Origin: Magnolia sinica
Lineage: Eukaryota > Streptophyta > Magnoliopsida > Magnoliales > Magnoliaceae
Direction: 5' to 3'
Length of the DNA: 64,000 nucleotides
Assembly (NCBI RefSeq): GCF_029962835.1
Contig: NC_080583.1
Coordinates: 68,185,158-68,249,157 of the forward strand
The translations under genes and the position numbers were made by a program. How positions within the stretch are numbered: position 1 is the first letter of the stretch; every line of letters begins with the position of its first letter. The notes under the pieces were generated by a model that saw only the letters and a program-made list of their open reading frames with translations, was not told where the DNA came from and searched no databases. This document shows, in pieces, positions 11,232-22,500 of this stretch.

Positions 11232-14095
11232 TGTAACAACCCTAAATTTTGGTTCATTAAAAACTAAAATAAATACTTAAATATTTTATTTTTAATTAAA
11301 TAAACAAAAATAAGTTAATAGTTAAATTGGTAAAGATAATCTTAATTAAGAGAGAGGTGGAGGGATCAATTCTTAGAGTAGTAATAATAATTTTTTTTTA
11401 ATCAAATGTCATAAAAATTTCAAATTCGAGATAAAGGAGGATGTGCTCATTTTATGGAGAGGAGATTCTAAGAGGGCTTGATCAGATAAGTTCCTACCCT
11501 TAGATCTTTTTAATTTTTTATTATGTTGTTAATTTTTTCCCGATCTATACAATGGATGGTGTAAATCATCTACACGATCATTGTATAGGTGTGTAGAGAA
11601 AATTTTAATAAAGTGATGTTTTATGATTTCAGATCTGGTTAGTAATATTTTACGAATAAATTTAATGGATAATATCTGACTATGTTAAGATAGATCTGAA
11701 CTGGTCATTTGATCCTAAGAACCAAAAGATAATAGTGCCTTGAATTTTATATCAATCTAATCAGTGGATGGGCCATTTTATCAGATTTAACTATAAGAAC
11801 CATTTACACCTTAGATATAAAATGGTGATCGGATAGATCAGATCAGATCCCCACTATGTATACTCATTCTAGAACAAATATAAAATGTGGTCTAGAGAAT
11901 ATGGGTAGATCTGACCATTTGATGGGCCACAGTGATGAAAGGTAGGATTGTACTTATGATACTTTGAATCATTTTTTTTTGTTTGGAAAATATAAATGGT
12001 CTGGATCTAAGCGATCTATTAACCTATTATTAATATGAAATTTTGTGATATCGATGGATGGCTTAGATCTGTCCCATATGATCAATGGATCATCGGATAT
12101 ATCAGATCCGATCCACACCGTCCATCTGATTAGTAAGGTTGAATTATGTTAGAACCACAAATATTAGGTCAATTTGACCATCAGGTGGACCATGTCGATT
12201 AAATGGTATTTGTTAAAAAGAGAAGTATAAAAAAAATGTTGTGTGAGCTATTAAGGTTTCAGATCAAACTGATTATTTGGCCCTACTTAAACCATTCCTT
12301 AACAGGCCACCAATCGGTTAGAATCTGATCGATGAATTTAAAGTGTATTCTAGATCTTAAATAAGAAAAATCTCAAAACTTTTATTCATCTCTAAAATAC
12401 AGAGTAGAATTTCAGAGTTTGTCAGTTTGACATGTAGGATCATCGATTAAAACCAATAGAGAGATCCTAACCATATTTGACAGATCATACACTTCCATTT
12501 CGACTCGGTCCTACCGATGAAGGGTAAAAACATACTACTTATACTCCGAATTTAAGGACTTTGATGAATTGAGTCATTTGATTTATGATTAATTACAATT
12601 GTTAGGTTATTTGAAATGTAATTAAAAATGGTAGAGACCACTTTGATTAATCAAGTGGGTTGCATGAAATGATTATGATTACATACCCTGTATTAAGGGT
12701 TGGATTTGAAGAGATCCAGATTTGAGAATATTGTGGACCTTATCATATCCTCGATCAATCAAAGTGGGACCTATCATATGAATTCATATAAATTAGAATA
12801 ATAATTCTATGTACATGTTGTGTTCTAGAAAATGCTAAACTATCATATTTCAATTATTTGAAAAACAATTCATCCTTGCTAAACCATTAGGTGAGTGATC
12901 CCAACATGTTTCATATCCATTGTTATTAAAATAGACATCTCATTGTTTTGATGACTGTGATCTTTTGTATTGAATGTTTGTTGAATTTGTTGAGAATTAG
13001 AATGTCATATATTGTTATGTGTATATATTTGTCAATTGTTAATACCATGCACCAGTCATTCTCATTATATATCCATGTTATGCATCGCATAACTACGCTG
13101 AATACTTGGGGGCACTCCCTGAATGACCTGTATATACTTAAGTACCAGGTGACCTAGGGGACCATCCTTGGATGCTCACATTATGTGAAAGCCTACCAAG
13201 ATGGTGGAAGCTTACCCCAAAAAGGAGGAGATGCGGGTTGATGGGATCCAACTCAAGCAAATGGACTGATCAACTTACTCGATGCATTCACGCATCTATG
13301 CATCTCATGTTATCTATGCATTCTATTTTAATTATGATGTGTATGAACCACGATGGGTTTACTCACTGGGCTTGGCCAGCCGACGTTTTATTGATGGAAA
13401 AACTGTACAGATTTAGTGGAAGATAAAACCATTTTTCAAGTTTCAGGGCAGGAAGGTGAACTAGTGGATGATTCATAAGGGCTATGACCCTATCTTGATG
13501 AAGACGAGTTGAATATGTTAAATCATTGACATATTTAGTTAAACTCATGATATCCCTTTAATTATATTTTTGAATAATTTTTAAGTTGAGTAACTGAAAG
13601 TTATGATAAGTTAGCTCTTTTAGTAAATGGTTTAATAAAGCCCCAAATGAGTGGGTTTTGGTACTATGATTATTTTTGTTAATGTTGTTAATATGTGGAT
13701 TAAATGCCCATAAATAATCATGATAGTGGATATATGTTTATGTGATTGAATTAAATGGGTGTGGGATAATTTGTTTAAGTTTTGAATTTAACAACTTAGT
13801 GTACATTTTAATTAAACTTCTGAAAAACGGTATGAAGGAATAGTTTTAGTACACATGGTGTACAAGTTATGTGCCATAACTTGGGTCTAAGGGTGCATGC
13901 TCTGTATCCAAATTTCGAGGCGTGACACCACCGAAGTGGCATAGTCCACTTGAGCTTTAGATCTACCTTAATTATTTGTTGGACAATGCCTTAAAATTAT
14001 CTTGCAAAATGGATGGATAGTGTGGATATAACACATACATCATGATAATTGCCACGAAACTTGGTGTTGTCAACACCCCACCGAGGTGGCATAAC
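11085..14095 (+). repeat. host tandem repeat split by solo LTR
   Basis: Two diverged units of about 145 bp, 11085-11231 and 13928-14080, share GCATAGTC..ACT.GAGCT, AATTAT..TCTTGCAAAATGG and CACCCCACC.G.GGTGGCATA. The first letters of a third unit follow near 14081. The solo LTR sits exactly at the joint between units. Confidence 0.7.
11232..13927 (+). mobile_element. solo LTR of a Ty3-type element
   Basis: A 2696-bp block starting TGTAACAACCC and ending GGCGTGACA, flanked by a perfect 5-bp target duplication CCACC (11227-11231 and 13928-13932). There is no internal coding sequence, so this is a solo LTR left by recombination between the two LTRs of a former element. The terminal motifs resemble those of the chromovirus LTR at 7372-10641, suggesting the same clade. 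Strand is inferred from that resemblance only. Short open frames inside (for example at 12948 and 13172) have no recognisable content. Confidence 0.85.
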
Positions 14096-14880
<785 letters not shown>

Positions 14881-14884
<4 letters not shown>

Positions 14885-14896
14885 TGTATATAATGG
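14881..14896 (+). repeat. LINE target-site duplication, left copy
   Basis: AGGATGTATATAATGG here and AGGTTGTATATAATGG at 17937-17952 agree at 15 of 16 bases and flank the LINE, giving its exact ends. Confidence 0.85.
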
Positions 14897-17800
14897 CTGG
14901 CTAATGTGCCTGCCATCGATTCAAGAAATTCATTGGGCTGTTATGTCGATCCCTCGTGACAGTGTTGTTGGTCCGGATGGTTTCTTGAGAGCATTCTTCG
15001 TGGTGTGCTGGGAGATTGTTCACCAGGACTTGCTCAGAGCTGCCATTGCCTTCTTCCAGGGTGTCTCACTTCCCAGGGCTGTTACGTCTTCCCTCATCAC
15101 CCTCATCCCCAAGAAGGAAGCGCCCAAAACCTTTTTTGATTATAGGCCAATTAGCTTATGCATTGTGCTGTACAAGATTTTCGCCAAAATTGTGGCTAAC
15201 CGCCTGAGCAACATCCTTCCTGGGTTGATATCTCTGGAGTAGGGAGTTTTTGTCCAGGGTCGGTCTATTGTTGAAAACATTGCATTGTCGCAAGAGCTCC
15301 TCAGAGAAATGAACAAGAAAGTCAGGGGTGGATAAATCGTCATGAAGTTAGACATAGAGAAGGCCTACGATAGGGTGGAGTGGCTCTTTCTCAAAAGAGT
15401 CTTAGAGCATTTTGGTTTTTCAGCCCCCTAGCTGCATTTGGTGGAGGGCTGCTGGAAAAATTGTTGGTTCTCGGTGCTTGTGAATGGAGAAGTAGGAGGG
15501 TACTTCAAGTCTACGCGTGGGCTCTGCCAGGGAGACCCACTTTCTCCTAGCCTTTTCATTTTGGCTTCTGAAGTTCTTAGTCGAAGCTTTAGGAGGCTAG
15601 TGACTTCGGGGACCTGTCTCCCTTTCAAAGGGCGGTGTGGTAGTGTGTTGGTGTCTCACATCCTATTCACGGATGACATGCTTTTATATCTGAATGGTGG
15701 CATTCGTTCTATCAAGGCGGTGAAGCAGTTTCTGGACCGGTATCAATAGGTATCGGGTCAACAGGTTAATTTCCAAAAAAGTGTTTTCCTTTGTTCCAAG
15801 AATATGGAGGCTTCTAAGAGAGCTTGCATCCACAGAGAGTTGGGTATCATGGGTTCGGCTAAGGGGATCACTTATTTGGGGGTCCCAATCTCGATTGGTC
15901 AAAGAAAATGAGATGCTTTTCAGTGTCTGGTTAACAAGGTGGAGAATTGGATAAGGGGTTGGAAAGCTAGATTTCTTTCTATGGCTGGAAGGGCCACTCT
16001 AGTTAACCACGTTCTGACTAGCATTCCAGTGCACACGTTGGTAGCCACGCACGTTCCTGTAGCTGTTCTACAGATGCTAGAGAGGCTCTTTGCTAATTTT
16101 ATTTGGGGATGGGCTGATGGTAGGAAAAAACTTCATTAGCGCAGTTGGTACGACATTTGTTTGCCTAAGGTGGAAGGCGGCCTGGGGATCAGACAGCTCA
16201 AGGATGTCATGAATGCTTTCTGCCTAAAGTTCGCTTGGACTATTTTACATCATGTTGAAAAGGGGTTGTGGGGAATGTTTACGAAATCCAGGTTTAGCCA
16301 TGACATCCTTCATGCTGACCAGCCCTCCCTCTCATCGGTTGTTTCTCTGTTGTGGAAGAGGATTAGAACCTTCCTCCCCTCTATCCAAGCTATATCTCAA
16401 TGGCACATTGGTGAGGGCAGTTTAAACTTGTGGTCAGCAAATTAGACCGGTCTTGGCCCTCTGCTAGATAGGGTCACTTCAGCTATTCCTTTGCCTCTTT
16501 TGACGTTGAGAGTGCAGGACTTTCTGGGGAGAATGGGCCTACTGGCACCTTCAGCGGTGTTCAACTTCCTTTCCCAGCAAGACATAAATGCCATATTCTT
16601 TGGGGGTTTCTGCCTTACCCAGGGCCATGATTCTCCGTTCTAGCCTCATACTCCGAGTGGTATTTTCTCGGTTTCCTCAGCCTGAGAGATCTGTCGTCTA
16701 CGCTGCCCACGCACCAGCTGGGGTGGGAAGATATGGAACAAAAGACTTCCGTCAAAGATTTCGAAGTTGGTGTGGCGTATTATCAGGAATGCGATGCCAG
16801 TGGATGGGGCTGTTATGGCTTGTGGTGTCCAGATGGCGTCACGCTGTAGCTGCTGCATAGAGGAGCCGAACAGTGCGCCTGCCATTGAGACGATTGAGCA
16901 CACGTTCTTACATAGTGCCCGGGCGACTGAAGTGTGTAATTTTTTTACTTTAGATTTTTGCATTAGCTTGACCAACAGCACCTCTATTCAGGAACACCTC
17001 AACCGCTGGTGGGATCCTCATTCCGCTCGTAGGACTACGAGCTGTTTACATAAGCTAATGCCATGTTTGATTCTGTGGGAGTTATGGAAGGCGAGAAACG
17101 AATCCAAGTTTCACAACTACAAGGTAAGGTCGGGAACCATCATTGCTCATATTGCTGGGTGGGTGAAGTGGATTGAAAACGCTCGTTCTACTTCCTCTCA
17201 AGATCATAGAGGTAACAGGGTGTCCCTTCCTTTGGGCCTCAGTGGCGTGTCTACCCTCCATGATCACACCAAGGTGGTGTTTTGGAAGAAACCGCCGCCT
17301 CGTTGGGTGAAGCTCAATGTTGATGGCTCGTCTCGTGGCAATCTAGGGATGGCTGGGGGAGGTGGTGTCTGTAGAGGAGACAGGGGTAACTTCCATTTTG
17401 CTTTTTACACCAATTACGGTATTACCTCTAATACCAAGGCTGAGTTGTGAGCCATCCACGATGGCTTGACCCTGTGTCTCCTCTAGGGGTTGGAGAACAT
17501 CTTGATGGAATCTGACTCCCTCCTTGCAGTGCACATGCTGTCGGGCTCTTCTCAAGCGGGGTGGAAGTGGAAGTATTGGATCGACAGAATCCGGACCCTC
17601 ACTACCCACTACCAGGTAAGGTTTTGTCATGTCTTAAGAGAAGGCAACGGGCCGACGGATAGTTTGGGAAACCTGGGCAGCATCAATCAAGGGTCTTCCT
17701 TGTTCCTGTCCCTTCCTGACCTCCCCCAGGAAGTTAGGGGCCGTCTGTTCCTCGATAGGGTGGGGCTTGGGGCAATTAGGAAAAGGTTTTCGAGGTAGCT

Positions 17801-17936
17801 TGTGTTTTCATGGTTGTTTCGATTTGTAGTTGCATATGATAGGTGGGGCTCGCCCTTTTTGTTGGGCCACACCCGAAGGTTTTGTATATATATTCTGTTA
17901 ATCAATGAAAGTTATGGTTCTTTAAATAAAAAAAAA
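14897..17936 (+). mobile_element. L1-type LINE, 5'-truncated
   Basis: A non-LTR retrotransposon insertion of about 3.0 kb on the plus strand. It lacks the 5' end (ORF1 and endonuclease) and ends in an A-run (about 17922-17937) after ATAAA-like sequence. A 16-bp target duplication with one mismatch flanks it, the hallmark of target-primed reverse transcription with 5' truncation. The retained part covers most of reverse transcriptase, the C-terminal zinc region and RNase H, as in plant L1 elements that carry an RNase H domain. Confidence 0.92.
14904..17798 (+). pseudogene. LINE ORF2 remnant: reverse transcriptase, zinc region, RNase H
   Basis: A single reading frame (codons starting at 14904) carries recognisable ORF2 protein throughout. 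Order: RT fingers (DYRPISLCIVLYKIFAKIVA), palm (MKLDIEKAYDRVEW), GLCQGDPLSPSLFIL, the catalytic FTDD box near 15668, thumb (YLGVPISIGQ; WKARFLSMAGRATL), the zinc region VWRIIRNAMPVDG near 16770, and RNase H (WVKLNVDGSSRGN at 17306; TKAEL; ESDSLLAV; NGPTDSLG), with D, E, D and D catalytic positions present. About eleven in-frame stops interrupt it (near 15240, 15333, 15429, 15747, 15909, 16137, 16443, 16641, 16683, 17448 and 17487), yet I find no frameshift. The last stop at 17796 is probably the natural end. It is dead. Confidence 0.88.
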
Positions 17937-17952
17937 AGGTTGTATATAATGG
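17937..17952 (+). repeat. LINE target-site duplication, right copy
   Basis: Right copy of the 16-bp duplication; its first bases overlap the end of the A-run. Confidence 0.85.
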
Positions 17953-19319
17953 GCTTTCCAAGCACCGACCTAGATGTGTATGTGAAATCTACTCTGACCA
18001 TTAGTTGTGTAATCCAACATTAGGCCCATGGCAATTATGATTCAAGTGGACCACACCAAAGAAACAATTGGGAGACATGGCCAACGCTGATTTTTTACAG
18101 TGCCCACTATAAAAATTATAATAAATCCACTCCAAGCATTAGATTAAAAAAATAGACAAAATAAAAATTAGGCCTAAGGCCCGAGAATCAAGACAATTCA
18201 TGAATCAGATGGGTCACGCAGAAGAAAATAGTTTAGATGATGAGCATTGCCGTGTATACTATTTTCAATCCTATGGTCTTCTTAAGTCAGGATGATGATA
18301 ATTTCTTATACCCACGCTTAAAATTAGATCATACAGCTAGTGATAGAATTGGATTTTCAGAAACACAAGAAGTTAGGCTATAGCTTTTAGTTTTTTGGAG
18401 TGTGACGCAAGGGAGGATGTGAGGTCAAGCACCATCTTCCTCAAGAGGATAACTATTCTGAATCCACGGAACTTCTCTGGACTCCTCACAGAGACTTCTC
18501 GAATCCACGAGGAAAGAAAGCAGGAAATAGAAATAAATTCTAATAAACCCGAATTTGATTAATGGATCCATAAAAACAAGTTCACAACCCTTTAAATAGG
18601 GGTACCAAGCAATGGGAAAGAAATCAGAATCAAACTACAACTAAAACTCCTAGAATTCGCGACTTACTATATCTAGTAAACTTACTATTTATAGACGGTC
18701 GTGATGTCTACTAGTGCACAAAGTTTTCGGCCAAAAATAGTAAGTGTCCTATTTGGCTTCACCAAACCATTCTCCTAATTATTCTAAGCTCTTTTCACAT
18801 TGGGTGCAACTCCTAAAGCCCAATGGATGAAGAGTTATAATCAAACTAAAACTTACTATTTATAGTAAAAATGAAATTAAAACAGGGAAACGACCATCGA
18901 TCCAGGGGTTTTTCGCAATTCTGGGTTGCGCAACCCAGCATAGCAGGGTTGGTTGGCTAAAGTAGCTCGTTCTACCCCAAAATAATATATTTTACGTCAG
19001 ATAACTCATTCCGGATTGCGAGATAGGTCCGACAGCCCGGATCACTTCTGTCATCGACTGGGCCTTTTCTGATCCATCTTGGCCATGAAACTGTCTGCGA
19101 CCCGCTCTACATCAGAGTGCAATTTCCTTTTGCAATGGGGGGCAATTTTAACTTTTGATCCTCCATCCACACCGTAAGAAAAACATTTTGGTAAATATGG
19201 AGATTCAAAGCAGGTTAGAGAAATATCTTATGCTCTCATAAATTTTCGGATAAAAACTCTTAATTTAATATATATGGAAACACAAACATCCTCAAAGGGG
19301 TGCCAAACCGTCTAACCCT
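17953..19319. other. intergenic DNA with unclassified repeats
   Basis: No gene recognised. 18025-18110 resembles the host repeat cassette (AAGTGGACCACACCAAAG). 18390-19140 is denser and looks like part of an unclassified repeat or LTR (GAGGATAACTATTCTGAATC; TTTAAATAGGGGTACCAAGC as a possible TATA region near 18590), but I find no matching ends or target duplication. 18930-18960 contains an inverted CTGGGTTGCGCAACCCAG, a perfect 18-base palindrome. Confidence 0.5.
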
Positions 19320-19325
19320 TTTATT
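19320..19325 (-). terminator. candidate polyadenylation signal of receptor kinase gene
   Basis: AATAAA on the minus strand, about 215 bases after the stop codon at 19541, a normal plant 3' UTR distance. Plants tolerate variants, so this is a candidate only. Confidence 0.45.
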
Positions 19326-19540
19326 ACATAACCAAAAAGCAAAGCAAATACTTGACCAAAACCAAAAGACCAAAACAGATAAAAGAACCAACCAAACACA
19401 ACCCAACACCATGTCACCTCATCCCAAGGGCAATAGGGGGCTGGGACAACCACTGGATACATATGAACTTCTCGCTTATCCCTTAGCAAGATGAGCATCT
19501 TAACCCACACCTTGTTATCTTCATGACTAGCTACAACTTT

Positions 19541-22500
19541 CTAATAATGACTAAGATAAGATGGACCTTGTCCCAACAATTGTGCCCCATTTTGCTGATC
19601 TCGGTGAATCCCAACCCCAAGATATAAGTCCCTCATTGCATGGATTTTCCGGGCGATATCTCTCATCTCCATCCGCTCATTTGAAAATTCTCTGGAACAC
19701 ACTACTCCAATTTTGACTATAGAAGCCAAGCACTCTTGCATTTTACTTCTTGCAATGCGGTGTTGTTCTCCATTGTTTAGATCTTGAACTTCTTCTGAGA
19801 GTAGTCGCGGGTCAACAATATCCATCACCTGATCAGGTAAAGCCATCTCTCCAAATTGATGGAGGCTTAGACCATCTTTAAACATGTTATCAGTTGGTCT
19901 CTTTCCTGTGAACATCTCCAAAAGAAGAATACCATAACTGTAGACATCTCCATGTGTAGACGCCTTTCTGCCCATTCCATACTCTGTCATTTACACATCT
20001 CAAATTTTCACGATGTTAGGTTTCGTTACAACAATTACATAAAAATAGGGAATAGTACTTTTTGACATAAAAAAGTGAAAATTATCACAAGCATAGGAAA
20101 CAATTATCTTATTGATTTTAAACTTTTGAAGCATGAAGTAATCTAGTTATAACTAACAAATGAGTCCTACTACAAGCATAACACTAGGAAAATTAAAAGC
20201 TTATGCAACTCAGAAATAAACAATTAGTACTAATTGTTCATCCATTGGCCTTGCATGCGCAACCCTTCGATGCATTTAAATTTTAGATGAAATTTATCTT
20301 AACTAAAATTGAAAAAAATAATAATAAAAAGAATCTTCCATCCTCCAATCCTTCATTCTTACTGAGAGTTTCTTTCGATTTTTTTTTTTTTTTTTAACGA
20401 AAATTTCCATTTTTTGATTCATAAAATAGAAGGAACTATGCAAGGAACAAAAGGTGAGGCACCACAAAAAGGACAGCCTGCACCTCAAAAAGAGACACAT
20501 TCAGGCAGCCACAATAAACTAGACAGGCCGCCTATCATATCCAATCTGCAAACCTAAGGAAAAGCCTCTCCCCTAAAGAGCTGATAGAGAAGCCGCAAAA
20601 AGAAGAAGAGAAAACTAGGACACAGCCCAAAACAGCCACCTGACCCTCTGCCACTACCTTTTGAACCTCTTTCTAACGGTCCCCAAGCCGACCTTATCGA
20701 GGAACAAGAGGCCTCTCACCACCTAAGGGAGAGCCACAATGTTAGGGAAAAGGGCAGAGTCTTGCTTCCCACATCCTAAATTAGCCATACCATCCGCCGG
20801 CCCTTGCCTTCCGTACAAATATGATGAAATTGAACATTACCGTAGGAACAGAGAATCTGAATTTTGTCAAGCCAACACTTCCATTTCTAGCTCGGGCAAG
20901 AGCTACTCGACAGAAAACTGACCACCATAGACGAGTCGGATTCAACAATGATGTTTTTCAGGCCGTAATTGATGCAATGGATGAGACCATCGTGGACCGC
21001 ACGCATTTCAGCCCTGGTATTAGAAGTGCGTCTATGGCCAGCATAAAAACTAAAGAGAAAAAGACCATCCTTAGCTCTGCACACTCCCCCTCCTCTTGCC
21101 ACTCCCGGGTTACCCCGAGATGACCCTCGACATTAAGTTTGACCCACCCACTTGGCGGTTTCGTCCAACGCACCACGTGAGACACATCATGTTGGGGTTG
21201 AAGATTAATCCCCAAAGAAGATAGAACCCTGCTTTGGTTGGAGGCACGAGTAGCCGGTGAGGCTCGACTATTAGCAATTCTTCTCAACCAACCAATAATG
21301 CGCGAAATCAGGATCCTGTGAAACACCAAGATCCCATCAAATTTGGCGGTATTCCTACACTTCCAAAGCTCCCACAATATGAAACACGGCACCTGGTTTT
21401 TGAAAGGACCTGAAGGGCCGAAAGCTGAACGAGAGCCCCACCAATGGGATAGCCATTCACCTACCGTAAGGTGGATGAGAGCCCCACCAATGGCTGAGAG
21501 TTTTTTTCAAGTTGCCATAGCGGTTGGTTTAGTCATGTATGGAAATATAAATTTTATAAATTGATTTATTTCGAAAGTTTTAGGGTGTGTTTGGTAGCCA
21601 CTGAAAATGAGTTCATCTCAATTTAGTTAATCGTAACTATGAATTAGAGATTAATTATTTTGGTAGGGATTAAAAATAATCCTGATAGCCAACAAGTTAT
21701 ATAATCTCCAATGCCTAATCATTTTTAATTATTATGAGATGAACTCATTTTTCAGTGGCTACCAAACAGGCCTGTGTTGTTGTTGTTTATGAGAAATGAC
21801 TCACTACTCTCATAGCATTAGCTAGCTGTCCTAATTATCCATTAGGTGTTCTACCTATTTAATGGGCTATGGCAAAAAATCACATTGGTTGGATGTTGGA
21901 CCTGCCTATAAGTTGACCTCGTCTAATTTTGAGCCACTCATATTTGGAAGACATGGTGGGATGGTTAGGATTGCTTGAAGAAAGTAATTAGATAGTACTA
22001 TGACCGATCGAGGATGGACTTCGGTGTATAGATGGCCATTACTTTCTATTCGACTGTCCGTTTGATAGTCTATTAACCATGTGATTTTTACAGGGCATAC
22101 CGTTAAATGTTCGCTTGACCTAATGGGTATTTCAGATTGATGAATTGGATTTCTTCCTTGGCTCGAATCAACTAGAAGCATTGGTTTGGGAGCACTGGTT
22201 AATTTCTTATTGTGAATTCTTATGGTAGAAAATGTAACACAACAGTAGAAATTAACCACACAAGCAACAAAAAGAAGTGACAATTCAAGCTTCATAATTA
22301 AGAACTTTTGTAAAACATTTTTAAAAATGCAAGAACAAAGAAAAAGCATGAAAATGTCACCTGGAGGAATATAGCCAATCGATCCCTTGATACCAGTTGA
22401 GCTGGTTTGATCTTGAGAGGTATTACTGGCAGCAATAGAAAGGAACCTTGCTAATCCGAAATCACCCACATGGGCGCACATGTCATCGTCCAATAGAACA

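Larger units (their letters stand above)
19984..22360 (-). other. intron of receptor kinase gene
   Basis: A 2377-bp phase-1 intron with GT donor at 22360-22359 and AG acceptor at 19985-19984. Its position, directly before the kinase APE motif, is the conserved one for LRR-XII kinases. It has been enlarged by a LINE fragment (20377-21493) and a MITE-like element (21583-21777). The exon 1 frame stays open 151 codons into it, to 21906, so a retained intron would give a receptor with a kinase domain ending before the APE motif. Confidence 0.9.

Noticed and set aside
18390-19140. A further LTR or TRIM element downstream of the receptor kinase
   Set aside because: The texture is LTR-like, but no matching ends, target duplication or second copy were found in the window.
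21906-22360. C-terminal extension of the receptor kinase (1057-residue frame)
   Set aside because: It is intron sequence; the splice donor at 22360 and exon 2 at 19983 restore the conserved kinase motif in phase.
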